A stretch of DNA of 45,957 nt from Candidatus Poribacteria bacterium (GTDB taxonomy: Bacteria; Poribacteria; WGA-4E; UBA9662), in the NCBI GenBank assembly GCA_030748495.1, contig JASMLX010000045.1, positions 1 to 45,957 of the forward strand. Reading direction: 5' to 3'. Shown here piece by piece: positions 1 through 9,460 of the stretch. Within the stretch, counting starts at the first letter, position 1; each line of letters begins with the position of its first letter. The notes beneath the pieces are model-generated. The model was not told where the DNA came from and did not search any database. It saw only the letters and a program-made list of their open reading frames with translations. Made by a program: the position numbers and the translations under genes.

Positions 1-51
1 TTTTAGATCCAACTAAAACTAGACCTAACTCCTTTAGATACGCAAGTTTAA

Positions 52-183
52 ATTGTCTTTAGTTTTGAAATAGCTTCTAGTGACAACGTGCAGTGGATTG
101 AGGATAAATTAAATAACCGGCCTAGAAAATGTTTAGGCTTTAAAACACCCAAAGAGATGATGGATTTAGCTTTGGCTGCTTAA
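52..183 (+). pseudogene. IS30-family transposase, C-terminal remnant
   Basis: Only the last roughly 43 codons read as protein. The tail contains the run KLNNRPRKCLGFKTPKE, which is the characteristic end of IS30-family DDE transposases. An in-frame stop lies immediately upstream (49-51), and the first 50 bases look like frameshifted transposase sequence, so this is a dead fragment or the edge of an element cut by the window. No terminal inverted repeat could be identified on the right side. Its position beside a run of pseudogenes fits insertion-driven decay, but that link is an inference. Confidence 0.6.
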
Positions 184-229
184 TAATCAAAAGTTCGGGT
201 TGATAGTTGAATCCGCCGGATTCCATTTA

Positions 230-1268
230 TTAGATCAGAATTTCCCGGATGGGTCGAACATCGTCCTTAACCACCGGAACAGGACGACCATTGGGCGCGT
301 CCAAGGTTTGATGCAAATTGGCACCTAAAGCTGACAGCACAGTAGAAAAGAGGTTAGCAGGTGAAACCGGCTGTTCAATGGGCGCTTCTCCTTTGGCATC
401 CGTCCGACCAACGACAGTACCCGGTCGGAGACCCGCGCCAAACAGCAAGGCTGAACTTGCACGTGGCCAGTGGTCACGTCCGCCTCCTTCAACCAATCGC
501 CGTGCCAATAAACAGGACTGACCCAAGAGGTACCGGCCGTACTTCTGGCGCAGTTACGGTTTTCCTTGCTTCAGGTCGAACAATTTACGGACTTGGGGAT
601 TCACGGACATGGCGCAGGCCTGATTCAGAAATTGATCCCGGGCTGCTTCAGCTTGCGACCACGGCCCTCTGTCCAGTTGATCTACTTGGCGCAACAGCTC
701 CATTGCTCGCAACATTTGCGGATGTGGTTCTAAATTACGGACCTGGAAATTTTGACGATCAAGGCGGCCTTCAACCTCGAAAGGAGCATCTGTGGTGGGC
801 AAGAATCCTTGGCGTGCGTAGATGTGAGCGTTCGGAATTGCTACATAGGAAGGTACCGGATTGTCATTCTTAACTGACTGATGGCCAACTACGGATCCCA
901 CCGATGGGGATGTCAATACAGGATTGGGCCGCCGGCCCATCAACATATAATAATACCCCGGTCATGGTTACCTTCCGGGCTAGTAATGGATCGAACCCAT
1001 ACCATCTTTGAATTTTGCCTGATAACAAGGGCAGGTGTTGGCTGAGGAAAACCCCTTCCAGTGAAGACTCCCGGCTTTCTAGGACACCGGTAATATCAGG
1101 AGACGCCTCCGGCTTGCCGTCAAAGGTATCGAGATGTGACATTCCACCATCCATCCAGATCGGGATCATCGACCGCTGAGTTTGATCGAGTAAGGTCATA
1201 CCTGAAAGAAGACGGGGCAAAAAAGGAAATGCCGACATAGCGACCAAAAACTGTTTGCGATCCATCAT
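230..1268 (-). pseudogene. DUF1501 protein, frameshifted and internally deleted
   Basis: Three minus-strand pieces in different frames together form a DUF1501 protein, a secreted sulfatase-fold family common in Planctomycetes and Poribacteria. Piece 1 (from ATG 1268, preceded by an AGGAG site) has the twin-Met start and the GGMSHLDTFDGKPEA motif. Piece 2 (about 555-1010) has MLMGRRPNPVLTSPSVGS and SYVAIPN. Piece 3 (230-about 553) has SCLLARRLVE and RDHWPRASS and ends PIREILI. One frameshift lies near 1010, where the expected RSITSPEGNHDRG reading begins in the next frame, and another near 553. SCLLARRLVE runs straight into GGGRDHW; family members normally carry some 70-80 residues between these two motifs, so a central in-frame segment is missing. 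The usual DUF1549/DUF1553 partner gene is not in the window. The gene is clearly dead. Confidence 0.85.
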
Positions 1269-1310
1269 TTTTCTCCTGAACTCATTTCGCAGCCCACCGT
1301 TTTATTACTA

Positions 1311-1550
1311 GCGAAGAGAACCAAATTCACGGCTGGAATCCAAAACAATCTAAGTAAAACCGAATCCCTCCGCCAATCAATTCTAAAACAAGCATTCTCT
1401 GGTCAGCCAGTGCCTCAAGACCCGAACGATGAACCAGCTAGCGAACTGTTGAAACGAATCCAAGCACAAAAAGCTGAAATTGAACAACAAACTAAACAGC
1501 TTGATTTGCCACTAGAAAAGTCTAAAAGCAAGAAAAGGAAAAATAGCTAA
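1311..1550 (+). pseudogene. hsdS: Type I restriction specificity subunit, C-terminal fragment
   Basis: The frame ending at TAA 1548-1550 contains ESLRQSILKQAFSGQ and PVPQDPNDEPASELLKRI, the standard C-terminal conserved region of HsdS, followed by a Lys/Glu-rich tail. Recognisable similarity begins near 1311-1326. The two target-recognition domains and the rest of the protein (normally about 400 residues) are absent, replaced upstream by the divergent DUF1501 remnant. Its stop overlaps the ATG of the following hsdM in a TAATG junction, so the order is specificity then methylase, as in some type I operons. A truncated fragment cannot confer specificity. Confidence 0.75.
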
Positions 1551-3039
1551 TGAATACCGACGCTGTTATCTCAAGGGTATGGAGCTTCTGTAACACGCTT
1601 CGTGATGATGGTGTTAGCTATGGCGACTATCTAGAGCAACTAACTTATCTCATCTTTTTGAAGATGGCAGATGAATACAGTAAACCACCTTATCTGAGTG
1701 ATGTCGGTGTGCCGGAAGAATATAACTGGCAAAGTCTAATCAGTCGGAAAGGTGCTGAACTAGAAATTCATTATGTCACTCTATTAAGAGAGTTAAGCAC
1801 CCAAAGCGGGATGTTAGGGCAGATTTTCACCAAAGCCCAAAATAAGGTGCAAGACCCAGCTAAACTTTCTCGCTTAATCGATATGATTGATGATACTGAA
1901 TGGGTGATGATGGGTGCTGATACCAAAGGCGCAATCTATGAAGGTTTGTTAGAGAAAAACGCAGAAGACACCAAATCTGGTGCAGGTCAATACTTTACCC
2001 CACGAGCTTTAATCAAAGTCATGGTGGAATGTATGAGACCCGAACCAAGGTAAGTCATCGCTGACCCAGCTTCTGGCACTGGTGGTTTCTTTCTGGCTGC
2101 TTATGATTATTTGAGTGCTAACCATCCACATATGGATAAGGCTGAGAAATACTTTCTCAAAAACGGTACTTTCCACGGCAACGAGATCGTAGCTAACACC
2201 CGTCGCTTATGCCTGATGAATATGTTTCTGCACAATATCGGTGAGATCGACGGTGAAGCCACAGTTAGTGGTAATGATTCACTGATTGCACCACCAACCC
2301 AAACAGTCGACATGGTACTGGCTAATCCGCCTTTCGGTAAGAAAAGTAGTATGACCTTTACTAACGAAGCAGGTGAGCAAGAAACCGATGATCTGACCTA
2401 CAACCGCCAAGATTTCTGGGCAACAACCTCTAATAAGCAACTCAACTTTGTACAACGTATTCGCACTATGCTGAAAACTACAGGTCGAGCGGCAGTAGTT
2501 GTACCAGATAATGTGTTATTTGAGGGGGGCGGGCGAAACTGTGCGTCAGAAGCTAATGGAAACTACTGACCTGCACACTATACTTCGATTGCCGACTGGC
2601 AATATTTTACGCTGGGGGAGTCAAGGCTAATGTCTTATTCTTCGACAACAAAGTGGCACAAAAAGATGCCTAGACTAAAGAGATTTGGTACTATGATTAT
2701 CGCACTAATGTCCATCATACACAGAAACAGAAGCCGATGCGTCAAGAGCATTTAAGGGACTTTATCGAGTGCTACAATCCAACTAATAGGCATCAGCGAA
2801 AAGAAACTTGGCAAGCAGAAAATAATCCTGATGGACGATAGCGATGCTATAGCTATGAAGAAGTAGTGGCTAGGGATAAAACCAGTTTAGACATTTTCGG
2901 GTTAAAGGATAAATCTTTGGCTGATTTGGACAATTTGCCAGAACCAGAGGTGTTGGCAGAAGAGATTATTCAAAATTTAGAAGCTGGATTAACAAGCTTT
3001 CAAGAGGTATTGGCTAGTCTGAACACGTCAATGGAATGA
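1550..3039 (+). pseudogene. hsdM: Type I restriction DNA methylase, multiply broken
   Basis: This was an N6-adenine methyltransferase subunit of a type I restriction-modification system. The HsdM N-terminal helical domain runs from ATG 1550 (SRVWSFCNTLRDDGVSYGDY) to a TAA at 2051-2053, which sits in frame right before SAM motif I (DPASGTGGFFLAAYDYL). The same frame continues through the catalytic motif NPPFGKK to about 2530, where a run of G residues (2524-2529) marks a frameshift; the next piece (GETVRQKLMETTDLHTILRLPTG) is in a second frame to about 2600. The remainder (FFDNKVAQKDA, WYYDYRTNVHHT, NLPEPEVLAEEI) is in a third frame with TAG stops at 2671 and 2839. No hsdR is present in the window. 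At least five lesions make it a confident pseudogene. Confidence 0.9.
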
Positions 3040-3437
3040 ATCCCATCACAACCAGACCGAAACACACCTTTCACCTTGCTATCTTACGGGTGTAGCTTTT
3101 TGCTCTTGGATTGACCGAACTAATCCTGGCTCAAAACCCCGGCACTCAGCACCGAACCATGCAGTCGGGTCAACAAAAGCGCGAGTATCTGCTGCACATC
3201 CTACAGGGATACCAAAAGGACCAGAAAGAGCTTCTGGCACTGGTCATTATGTTACACGGTCGTTTGGGCAATGGATAGAGAACGGCTAGCAGATACTACG
3301 GTTGGACGGAGCTAGCTGACAAAGAGAGGTTCATTGCTGCCTTTTCCACCGCTCTAGGTTCACCGACCAGTTGGAAGAGCGCATGGCGAGGCCAGCCAAC
3401 TGATGGGAAAAAGCTAATGCCCCTGCAGGCAATTTAA
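3036..3437 (+). pseudogene. Secreted PHB-depolymerase-like esterase, truncated with stops
   Basis: A single frame from ATG 3036 (overlapping the hsdM stop) to TAA 3435-3437 reads as the N-terminal part of a polyhydroxybutyrate depolymerase/LpqC-like alpha/beta hydrolase. There is a hydrophobic leader ending near LILAQNPGT, then KREYLLHILQGY, LVIMLHGR (oxyanion-hole HG region), a stop, and RTASRYYGWTELADKERF followed by FSTALGSPTSWKSAW. TAG codons interrupt it at 3093 and 3276. The nucleophile GxSxG region and the rest of the roughly 300-residue family are missing. It is short and easily missed because the stops break it up. Confidence 0.65.
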
Positions 3438-3503
3438 AACCTAATCCGAATCAGGAATCTTAATTTCTTAATTTGCTTATTAGTAACTTGTGGACCTGCT
3501 TGC

Positions 3504-4307
3504 TTAGCTGAGTTGAACCACCTCCTTTTTGACAATCTCTTTAACATGAGTGTAGTGGGCGTGGGCCATCAATTCTTGGGTCTCGGGCGATAGTCGGTCC
3601 CGGATGGCCTCTGTCACAAATGACGGCTGCCCTTTGAACTGTGGTCGATAGCGTAGTACCAAAATACGGCGCAAGCGATCTTTCGGCTTCCACTGCAAGG
3701 TACCGTGAGCTAACATCTCTGTCATTACCACCGCATCACCGGCCTTTAGTGTTACATTCACCACTCCTGTTGGTAAATCGGCCCGATCCGTAATAGCCCC
3801 ATTGTTAAATAAGCTGGGCGGTCGGTCGAACATCGCCTTGTGCGACCCCGGTACCACCAACAAACCGCCATCTCCCGGAAAAACGTCGTCGAAATAAACA
3901 AAAATAGCAAAATCGTCGCAGTAGATGCGGCCTTCTCTGGTATCATATCGTGTGCTTTGCCATCCATAGGCCTCGCGGGCACAATGTAGATGAGACGGTC
4001 CATGCTGGTGAGTGTCTACCAGTAGTGTTCCACGACTGAAGGCGGGTCGCTCGTGGGTGAATTCCTTAATGATAGGCCAAAGAACAGGGTGTACAACCAG
4101 GGATTCAAGGACTTTATCGAAGGCAAAACCGTTTTCGTAATTCTTCTTATTCTCAGAGCGTGAAAAGCCCTCTGGCAGTTGATTGTCGGGGGTGGCTATA
4201 TAACGCTCAATTGCCGACCGAGAGGCGGTGAGTTGGCTCTCGCGGAGGACATTGGGCAGGTGTAAATAGCCGTTGATGTCAAAGAGGTAACGCTGTTCGG
4301 GGGTCAT
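3504..4307 (-). CDS. Phytanoyl-CoA dioxygenase (PhyH) family protein
   Basis: Likely a Fe(II)/2-oxoglutarate-dependent oxygenase of the PhyH family, 267 residues, close to the family's usual length. The double-stranded beta-helix core is visible: a metal-binding region around HLHCAREAYG (His106/His108), FAIFVYFDDVFPGDGGLLVVPGSHK near residues 133-156, a distal histidine in MLAHGT and the 2-oxoglutarate-contacting arginine region RRILVLRYRP. The first metal motif reads H-x-C rather than the usual H-x-D, so the nearby Asp residues (CDD, about 130-132) may serve instead, or the ligand set may differ. An AGGAG site precedes the ATG. It is a lone gene between pseudogenes. The substrate cannot be told; lineages with many such paralogues use them on varied small molecules. 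Confidence 0.85.
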   Translation of the reverse strand: MTPEQRYLFDINGYLHLPNVLRESQLTASRSAIERYIATPDNQLPEGFSRSENKKNYENGFAFDKVLESLVVHPVLWPIIKEFTHERPAFSRGTLLVDTHQHGPSHLHCAREAYGWQSTRYDTREGRIYCDDFAIFVYFDDVFPGDGGLLVVPGSHKAMFDRPPSLFNNGAITDRADLPTGVVNVTLKAGDAVVMTEMLAHGTLQWKPKDRLRRILVLRYRPQFKGQPSFVTEAIRDRLSPETQELMAHAHYTHVKEIVKKEVVQLS

Positions 4308-4557
4308 CCAATAACTCCTATTGCAAATTAGTTTGTCAAATCAAATCGCTGTTAATACTCAGGGCGCTGAGAAAGTTCAGTATGTCAGGATTAGCCCTGC
4401 GAGTCAAGAACCGTTGGAGTTAGTCAGCATACTCAGAGTCACAAATGCGCGGTTATGTTATTCTGAGCCAAGGCCTCGTTGCTGCTAGGGTGAAGAATCT
4501 AATCCAGTCAATCTCAGTTTGGATCATGCACCATCTATTTTCAAATGAGGAATTATA
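4308..4557. other. Divergent intergenic region
   Basis: This 250 bp stretch separates the minus-strand PhyH gene from the plus-strand sulfatase pseudogene, so it should hold two divergent promoters. No convincing -35/-10 pair, operator or hairpin was recognised. Confidence 0.4.
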
Positions 4558-6008
4558 ATGTTAGCCACCAATATCATCTTAATCATGTGCGTTGACCGGG
4601 GATATGGGAGTGTCGGTTTTAACGGCAATCCGATCATTCAGACACCCAGTCTGGATCGATTAGCAGTTAATGGGATTCGGTTCTTACGCTTCTATGCCGG
4701 TGGGCCGGTTTGTTCACCGACACGTGGAACCTGCCTGACGGGTCGTCACGATTTTCGTTACGGTATCACTCACGCCAACCGAGGCCATTTACCCGCACAA
4801 GAGATTACTTTGGCTCGGGTGTTGAAATCGCACGGCTATACAACCGGCCATTTTGGCAAGTGGCACCTGGGTACACTGGCTCCAAACTATTCCGGTAAAC
4901 CCAACCGGGCCCTCGCTCGCAACTATGCTCCACCCTGGGAACGGGACTATGACGTCTCTCTGGCTACTAAATATGCCGTTCCGAGCTGGGTCCGACCGTC
5001 GGCATCGATAATGACAACCAGCGACTAGATTCATCCTGGGCTTCGCCTTACTACGAGAATGGTCAACTGGCCACCGAGGATCTGGATGGTTGTGATTCCA
5101 GAGTATTGATGGATCGAGCCACTCCGTTCATTAAAAAAGCGGCGGCCAATGACCGATCCTTCTTCAGCACCATCTGGTTTCATGCCCCGTACCCCCAGTT
5201 GTCGCCGGGCCGGAGTATCGGGCCGTGTATGCCCAGCACGGTGAGGACGAGCAGCACTATTACGGTTGTGTTACCGCTGTGGACGATCAGGTGAGTCGTC
5301 TGTATCGAACGTTAGAAAAACTGGGAGTGGCCGAACAGACGATGGTCTGGTTCTGTTCAGACAATGGGCCAGAGGACCGTGGCACGATAGATCGCAACCG
5401 CGGCTTTACGGCTGGTCTACGTGGCCGAGAACAATCGCTGTTTGCAGGTGGTGTCGGTGTGCCAGCGTTTCTGTATTGGCCTGATCGAGTCGAAGCCGGA
5501 CGAGTGGTCGATACGCCCTGTAGTACGTTGGACCATTTTCCCACCGTCACTGAACTGATAGACTACGCCTTGCCCGATCGACGCCCAATAGACGGTGTTA
5601 GTCTGGCACCGATGATTGATGGAAAAATGACTGTGCGACCCAGACCCATTCCCTCCCTATCGATTCAACGAGCGAAAAGAGGCCATGTTCGGTTCGCCTA
5701 CCTTCGCTATGACCGACAACCGTTACAAGTGCTTAACTAACTTGGCCAATTTCAGTTCGCTAGACGATCGAACCGACAATCAAAGGGATCTATGTTTCGA
5801 TCTTATGGCTGATCGTTTTGAAACTAACGATATATCAGAGGAACAGACTGATCTCATTCATCAGACTCGCCAGCGATTGAGTGAATGGGTGGATTCCTAC
5901 CGAGCCAGCCATGCTGGAGCCGACTATGGCAATACCGAGGAGCATTTTGAACCCGTGGCCCCGTTCGAAGAGGTGATCGGCAGTTGGCCAAATCATAGTG
6001 GAGGATAA
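4558..6008 (+). pseudogene. Arylsulfatase-type sulfatase with three frameshifts
   Basis: Four pieces in shifting frames form one sulfatase of normal length (about 480 residues). Piece 1 has the metal-binding start NIILIMCVDRGYG (usual form xxDDxG, so one Asp is already changed to Val), the formylglycine signature CSPTRGTCLTGR (C-x-P-x-R) and GKWHLG. Frameshifts lie near 4990 (after VPSW), near 5190 (before PPVVAGPEYRAVY) and near 5645 (before FPPYRFNERKEAMFGSP). Piece 3 carries the WFCSDNGPE metal motif, and the last piece ends in the family-typical FETNDISEEQ region. All parts are still recognisable, so inactivation is fairly recent. A SUMF1-fold gene lies just downstream. Confidence 0.85.
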
Positions 6009-6031
6009 CTAGACGAGACTGTGTCAGAACT

Positions 6032-6193
6032 ATGATTCTTGGAATTAAAACGATCTACGCGCCATTACCCATTACCTTTGGGGTATTAAAGGTGATCTTG
6101 GAAACGCCTATTCAGACGGTCGGATCAGGGTTATCACTAAAATTGGAGGGAACGGGTGATTGGGGAAAAGCACGGCCTTTACCGCTGGCTTAG
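6032..6193 (+). pseudogene. Mandelate racemase/MLE-like N-terminal remnant
   Basis: From ATG 6032 one frame reads MILGIKTIYAPLPITFG; a neighbouring frame then reads KGDLGNAYSDGRIRVITK, and the first frame resumes with GDWGKARPLPLA. This resembles the N-terminal capping domain of enolase-superfamily mandelate racemase/muconate lactonizing enzymes, which end that segment with a VGxGEA-like motif. Two frame changes, a TAG at 6191 and absence of the barrel domain show it is a relic. The family call rests on short motifs and is tentative. Confidence 0.4.
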
Positions 6194-6248
6194 CCGGCCA
6201 TGAAGACGGATTTCAGCCGTTTTAGAAACGACCGGCATGATTTTAGAC

Positions 6249-6282
6249 GACTGAGACACAACACGAGTGTCGTGTCTCAGTC
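6249..6282. promoter_or_regulatory. Perfect 11-bp inverted repeat upstream of SUMF1-fold gene
   Basis: GACTGAGACAC at 6249-6259 is repeated exactly as its reverse complement at 6272-6282, with ACAC/GTGT able to extend pairing in the 12-base spacer. It lies 24 bases before the start codon at 6307. It could be a 5' leader hairpin, an operator for a dimeric regulator, or a factor-free terminator of the dead upstream genes; no T-run follows. Confidence 0.5.
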
Positions 6283-6306
6283 ATAGCAGGAATGGAGGAA
6301 GGATTG

Positions 6307-7413
6307 ATGCGGAAAATTAGTTTGATGTTACTGGCCTTATTAGTGTTGGTTGTTTGGGTAGGGGGTAGTCAAGACAATTCGGTTCTGAATGATTTGACTG
6401 CTCAGATAGATGCCTTGCAAAATGAGGTCCAGCTTTTGCAAGCAAATCTGGACAGTTTGGGCCAATTGAATTTGACGATTGATACTCTCAACGGCCAAAT
6501 AGGTGTTTTACAGGATAGGATAGATGGCTTGGGCGATCTGAAAGCGCGGGTTGGCTTTCTCGATAGCCAAGTTAAAGTACAGGCAAATCAGGATAGTCTG
6601 AATGACCTGAGAGCTGAAATTGACCTTCTCAATAATCAGCTTAAGGTTTTGGTTTTACAGGTAAGTCCGAATAAAATTACCTTAGGAAACGACGGAGCAG
6701 AAATGGTGTTAATACCAGCGGGGCCTTTTGAGATGGGAGACCATTTTAATGAGGGGACTGTATGGGAACGACCAGTCCATGCAGTGATCCTAGACCAGTT
6801 CTATATGGATGCTACTGAGGTGACGGTAGGTCGATTCAGAAAGTTTGTCAACCAGAGTGGCTACGTCTATCCCGGGAATTGGAAAAATGTGGCCCAATAC
6901 TCACCTACTGATGATCACCCGATGATCTATGTGACTTGGTGGGATGCGATGGCCTATGCAACGTGGGCAGGCAAGCGGTTGCCGACGGAAGCGGAATGGG
7001 AATACGCTGCTCGTGGAGGATTGGTAGGCAAACGCTACCCCTGGGGAGATGAAATTGATAAGACCAAAGCCCATTATGATAGTTGGAATGATGGGAAGGG
7101 GACAACCAAAGCAGTAAGCAGCTATGCAGGAAACGGATACGGACTCTACGATATGGTTGGTAATGTCTGGGAGTGGTGCCTGGATGGTTTTGATGGACAC
7201 TATTACAGTCGGAGCCCGGAGAAGAATCCACTGGCTGGTCATGTCAGTATTGAGGAACTAATTAAAGGATATAAAGGTATTGGTACAGACCGGATGCTGC
7301 GTGGTGGCGCTTGGTACGGTGGAACTGGATATCTGCGCGTGTCGGCTCGCAACCACGACCGGCCGAGGCCTTGGGACAGCTTCGGATTTCGTTGTGTTGC
7401 AGATGTGAATTAA
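6307..7413 (+). CDS. Coiled-coil SUMF1-fold (formylglycine-generating-like) protein
   Basis: A secreted or periplasmic protein of 368 residues. ATG 6307 is chosen over 6292 because the GGAGGAAGGA site (6294-6303) sits just before it. The N-terminus is a signal segment (KISLMLLALLVLVVWVGG), then a heptad-rich coiled coil to about residue 120 with repeated L-x-x-Q/L-x-x pattern, then a C-type-lectin-like SUMF1 domain from about residue 135: MVLIPAGPFEMGD, YMDATEVTVGRF, WWDAMAYATWAGKRLPTEAEWEYAARGG, YPWGD, YDMVGNVWEWC, RMLRGGAWYG, FGFRCV. The two catalytic cysteines that true formylglycine-generating enzymes carry near the RGGSW region are absent (GGAWYGGTGYLRVSARNH), so it probably does not activate sulfatases and more likely has a binding or structural role. 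Confidence 0.85.
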   Translation: MRKISLMLLALLVLVVWVGGSQDNSVLNDLTAQIDALQNEVQLLQANLDSLGQLNLTIDTLNGQIGVLQDRIDGLGDLKARVGFLDSQVKVQANQDSLNDLRAEIDLLNNQLKVLVLQVSPNKITLGNDGAEMVLIPAGPFEMGDHFNEGTVWERPVHAVILDQFYMDATEVTVGRFRKFVNQSGYVYPGNWKNVAQYSPTDDHPMIYVTWWDAMAYATWAGKRLPTEAEWEYAARGGLVGKRYPWGDEIDKTKAHYDSWNDGKGTTKAVSSYAGNGYGLYDMVGNVWEWCLDGFDGHYYSRSPEKNPLAGHVSIEELIKGYKGIGTDRMLRGGAWYGGTGYLRVSARNHDRPRPWDSFGFRCVADVN

Positions 7414-8329
7414 TTCTCCCAGTTCCCTTCCGCAACACGGATTTCCCCACTGGCTCAATCAGCCACGAATACGGCTTTCAACCGTTGCAGAGACGACCGC
7501 CGTCCGAATCAGCTTCGCCAATCACTACGGCCTCCGTTATTCCACTCAATGATTATTCCGCTCGATGACAGTAGTGTCCGGCTTGGTTACAGGATACTTC
7601 TCCATCTTGATCTCGCCTTCATATGCCTCCCAGTTACCGTACAATAGATCTCGCTTTTCCCGCAGCCAAGGTGGTCGATCAGGCTGGAGATAGCCTGATC
7701 GTGATCCTGACATTCCCCGTCAATGAGTCGCCCTGAATCACGATTACACGATTATGTAAGCCTTCCAGACCCAAAATTTGCATTTTTTTCGATCAAATGC
7801 TACCTTTCGTCCAGTTCAACGCAACGATCGTCGCCTGGCTTGGGCTAATTCCACTTGTCCATAGCATTCATCGGGACTGCATGCAGGTATGGGTTAACCG
7901 TTGGTAGTCTGACCACAAGCTACTGGCCGGCGCGCTCCGAGCACGTGTAGAGTAGTGGTAAGATCTGCTTTTCACCACGTACCAAACCGTTAGCCACCGT
8001 ACCATGGCTAGTGCAACGAGGACAGATTGTTATTTGTGGACTCCGTATTTATGCCGTACTATACAATACGATAATATATGATAGTAACGTCATCGCTACA
8101 AGTCAATATTCTCCTTCCCGTTAGCTGTTTTTAGTGTCTGGCTTAAGTTCGAGAGATGGAGAATGTTGACTCTTACGCCCTGCAGTTTGTAAATAAACTG
8201 AGAATGTCAATAACATTGAAGATTGACTGCTACAAGATGAAGTAAACCCGCATCGGTGACTGCTGCTACTCAGGCCGGTGGTGTACAGATTATTGCTAAA
8301 AATTATCCGACAAAAATGAGGCGAGTAAC
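7414..8329. other. Gene-poor stretch with an unidentified protein-like remnant
   Basis: No intact gene is visible in these 916 bases. On the minus strand around 7565-7705 one frame reads PPWLREKRDLLYGNWEAYEG and continues into EIKMEKYPVTKPD, which looks like coding sequence but could not be assigned to a family. A neighbouring frame upstream reads PYLHAVPMNAMDKWN before a stop. This is probably another broken gene on the minus strand. The AT-rich part at 8050-8090 may contain the promoter of the following hydrolase. Confidence 0.4.
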
Positions 8330-9460
8330 ATGAAAGAAATCCCGTGGGATCTTGAACAATTACAAACCGAGCCAAGTATCGAGTGGTTGGACCGGAGAGA
8401 ACCGGTACATACACTGCTCTATCAAGGGGAACCTTTTTCTGATATCGATGCCACGCAGGTTTTCGCCTACTACGCTACACCGGGGACACTTAACTCTGAA
8501 CCTAAACTAGATCAAAACTTGCCAGCCGCGGTCTTGGTTCATGGAGGTGGAGGTACCGCCTTCGATCAATGGGTAGAAAAATGGGCACGCGCAGGCTATG
8601 CAGCCATTGCCATGGATCTGAAGGGCGGCAAGCCGGACGGTTCACGTTTAGCCGATGGCGGGCCAAAAATGGATCACCCAAATATCTTTCATACAATCAG
8701 CGCTGAAAAAACCAAACACTGGTGTTACCATGCCGTGGCTAACGTCATTTGCGCCCATTCGTTGATCCGCAGTTTTCCTGAGGTCGATGCTGACCGCACC
8801 GCCATTACCGGGATTAGTTGGGGTGGATTTCTGACCAGCATCGTTTCCGGTTTGGATCACCGATTCAAAGCCTCGGTTCCCGTCTATGGATGCGGCTACA
8901 TCTACAAAAATGGTCCCTGGTTAGCCGAATTTGAATCCATGAGCGATTCAGATCGACAGTGTTGGATTGAGCTGTATGATCCATCACAATATCTGGGAAG
9001 TTGCCAGACACCGACCTTCTTTGTCAACGGCACCAACGATTTTGCTTACTTACCTGACATCTACGAACAGTCATACCAGTTGGTCAAAGGAGAACGAAAT
9101 TTCCAAATCACAGTTGAAATGGGACACGGTCACCATCAGGGATGGGCACCAGCAGAGATTGAGCTTTTTCTGGCGCAAAACCTGAGAGATGGGGCACCGC
9201 TGCCAACCATTGAGAAGCCGACCGTTTATCAGGGCCAATTAAGAGCCCAAATCTCAACTGTCACTGAACTCAGATCAGCAAACCTACACTTTACAACGGA
9301 TAAAGAGCCTTACCCCAACTGCAAATGGGAAACCGTTTCAGCTGAGATTATTGATCAGCACATCACTGCTAGTGTTCCCTCAACCGTCTGCTGCCTCTTC
9401 CTGTTTACAGTCGAAGATGAACGGGGCGCAGTTGTCTCCAGCCCATTTCTGTTTAATTGA
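8330..9460 (+). CDS. Alpha/beta hydrolase, acetyl-xylan-esterase/dienelactone-hydrolase type
   Basis: A 376-residue serine hydrolase, probably an esterase. The fold landmarks are in order: AAVLVHGGGG (oxyanion-hole loop, about 67-75), YAAIAMDLKGG, the nucleophile elbow GISWGG with Ser163, FVNGTNDFAY with the likely catalytic Asp near residue 234, and MGHGHHQGW with the catalytic His region near 264. Residues after about 290 form a beta-rich C-terminal extension that ends SSPFLFN. There is no signal peptide, so it is probably cytoplasmic. A GAGGCG site precedes ATG 8330. The substrate is unknown; related proteins deacetylate sugars or cleave small esters. It stands alone, followed by a glycerophosphodiesterase in the same direction about 200 bases on. 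Confidence 0.8.
   Translation: MKEIPWDLEQLQTEPSIEWLDRREPVHTLLYQGEPFSDIDATQVFAYYATPGTLNSEPKLDQNLPAAVLVHGGGGTAFDQWVEKWARAGYAAIAMDLKGGKPDGSRLADGGPKMDHPNIFHTISAEKTKHWCYHAVANVICAHSLIRSFPEVDADRTAITGISWGGFLTSIVSGLDHRFKASVPVYGCGYIYKNGPWLAEFESMSDSDRQCWIELYDPSQYLGSCQTPTFFVNGTNDFAYLPDIYEQSYQLVKGERNFQITVEMGHGHHQGWAPAEIELFLAQNLRDGAPLPTIEKPTVYQGQLRAQISTVTELRSANLHFTTDKEPYPNCKWETVSAEIIDQHITASVPSTVCCLFLFTVEDERGAVVSSPFLFN

Noticed and set aside
3450..3480. Short AT-rich motif GAATCAGGAAT also seen near 43750
   Set aside because: The shared run is short and AT-rich, so it cannot be distinguished from chance.
4558..6008. Several separate small ORFs in the sulfatase region
   Set aside because: They line up as consecutive parts of one sulfatase, so they are treated as one frameshifted pseudogene rather than independent genes.
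6901..7242. Two overlapping minus-strand open frames inside the SUMF1-fold gene
   Set aside because: The plus-strand gene has complete domain motifs; the reverse frames have none.
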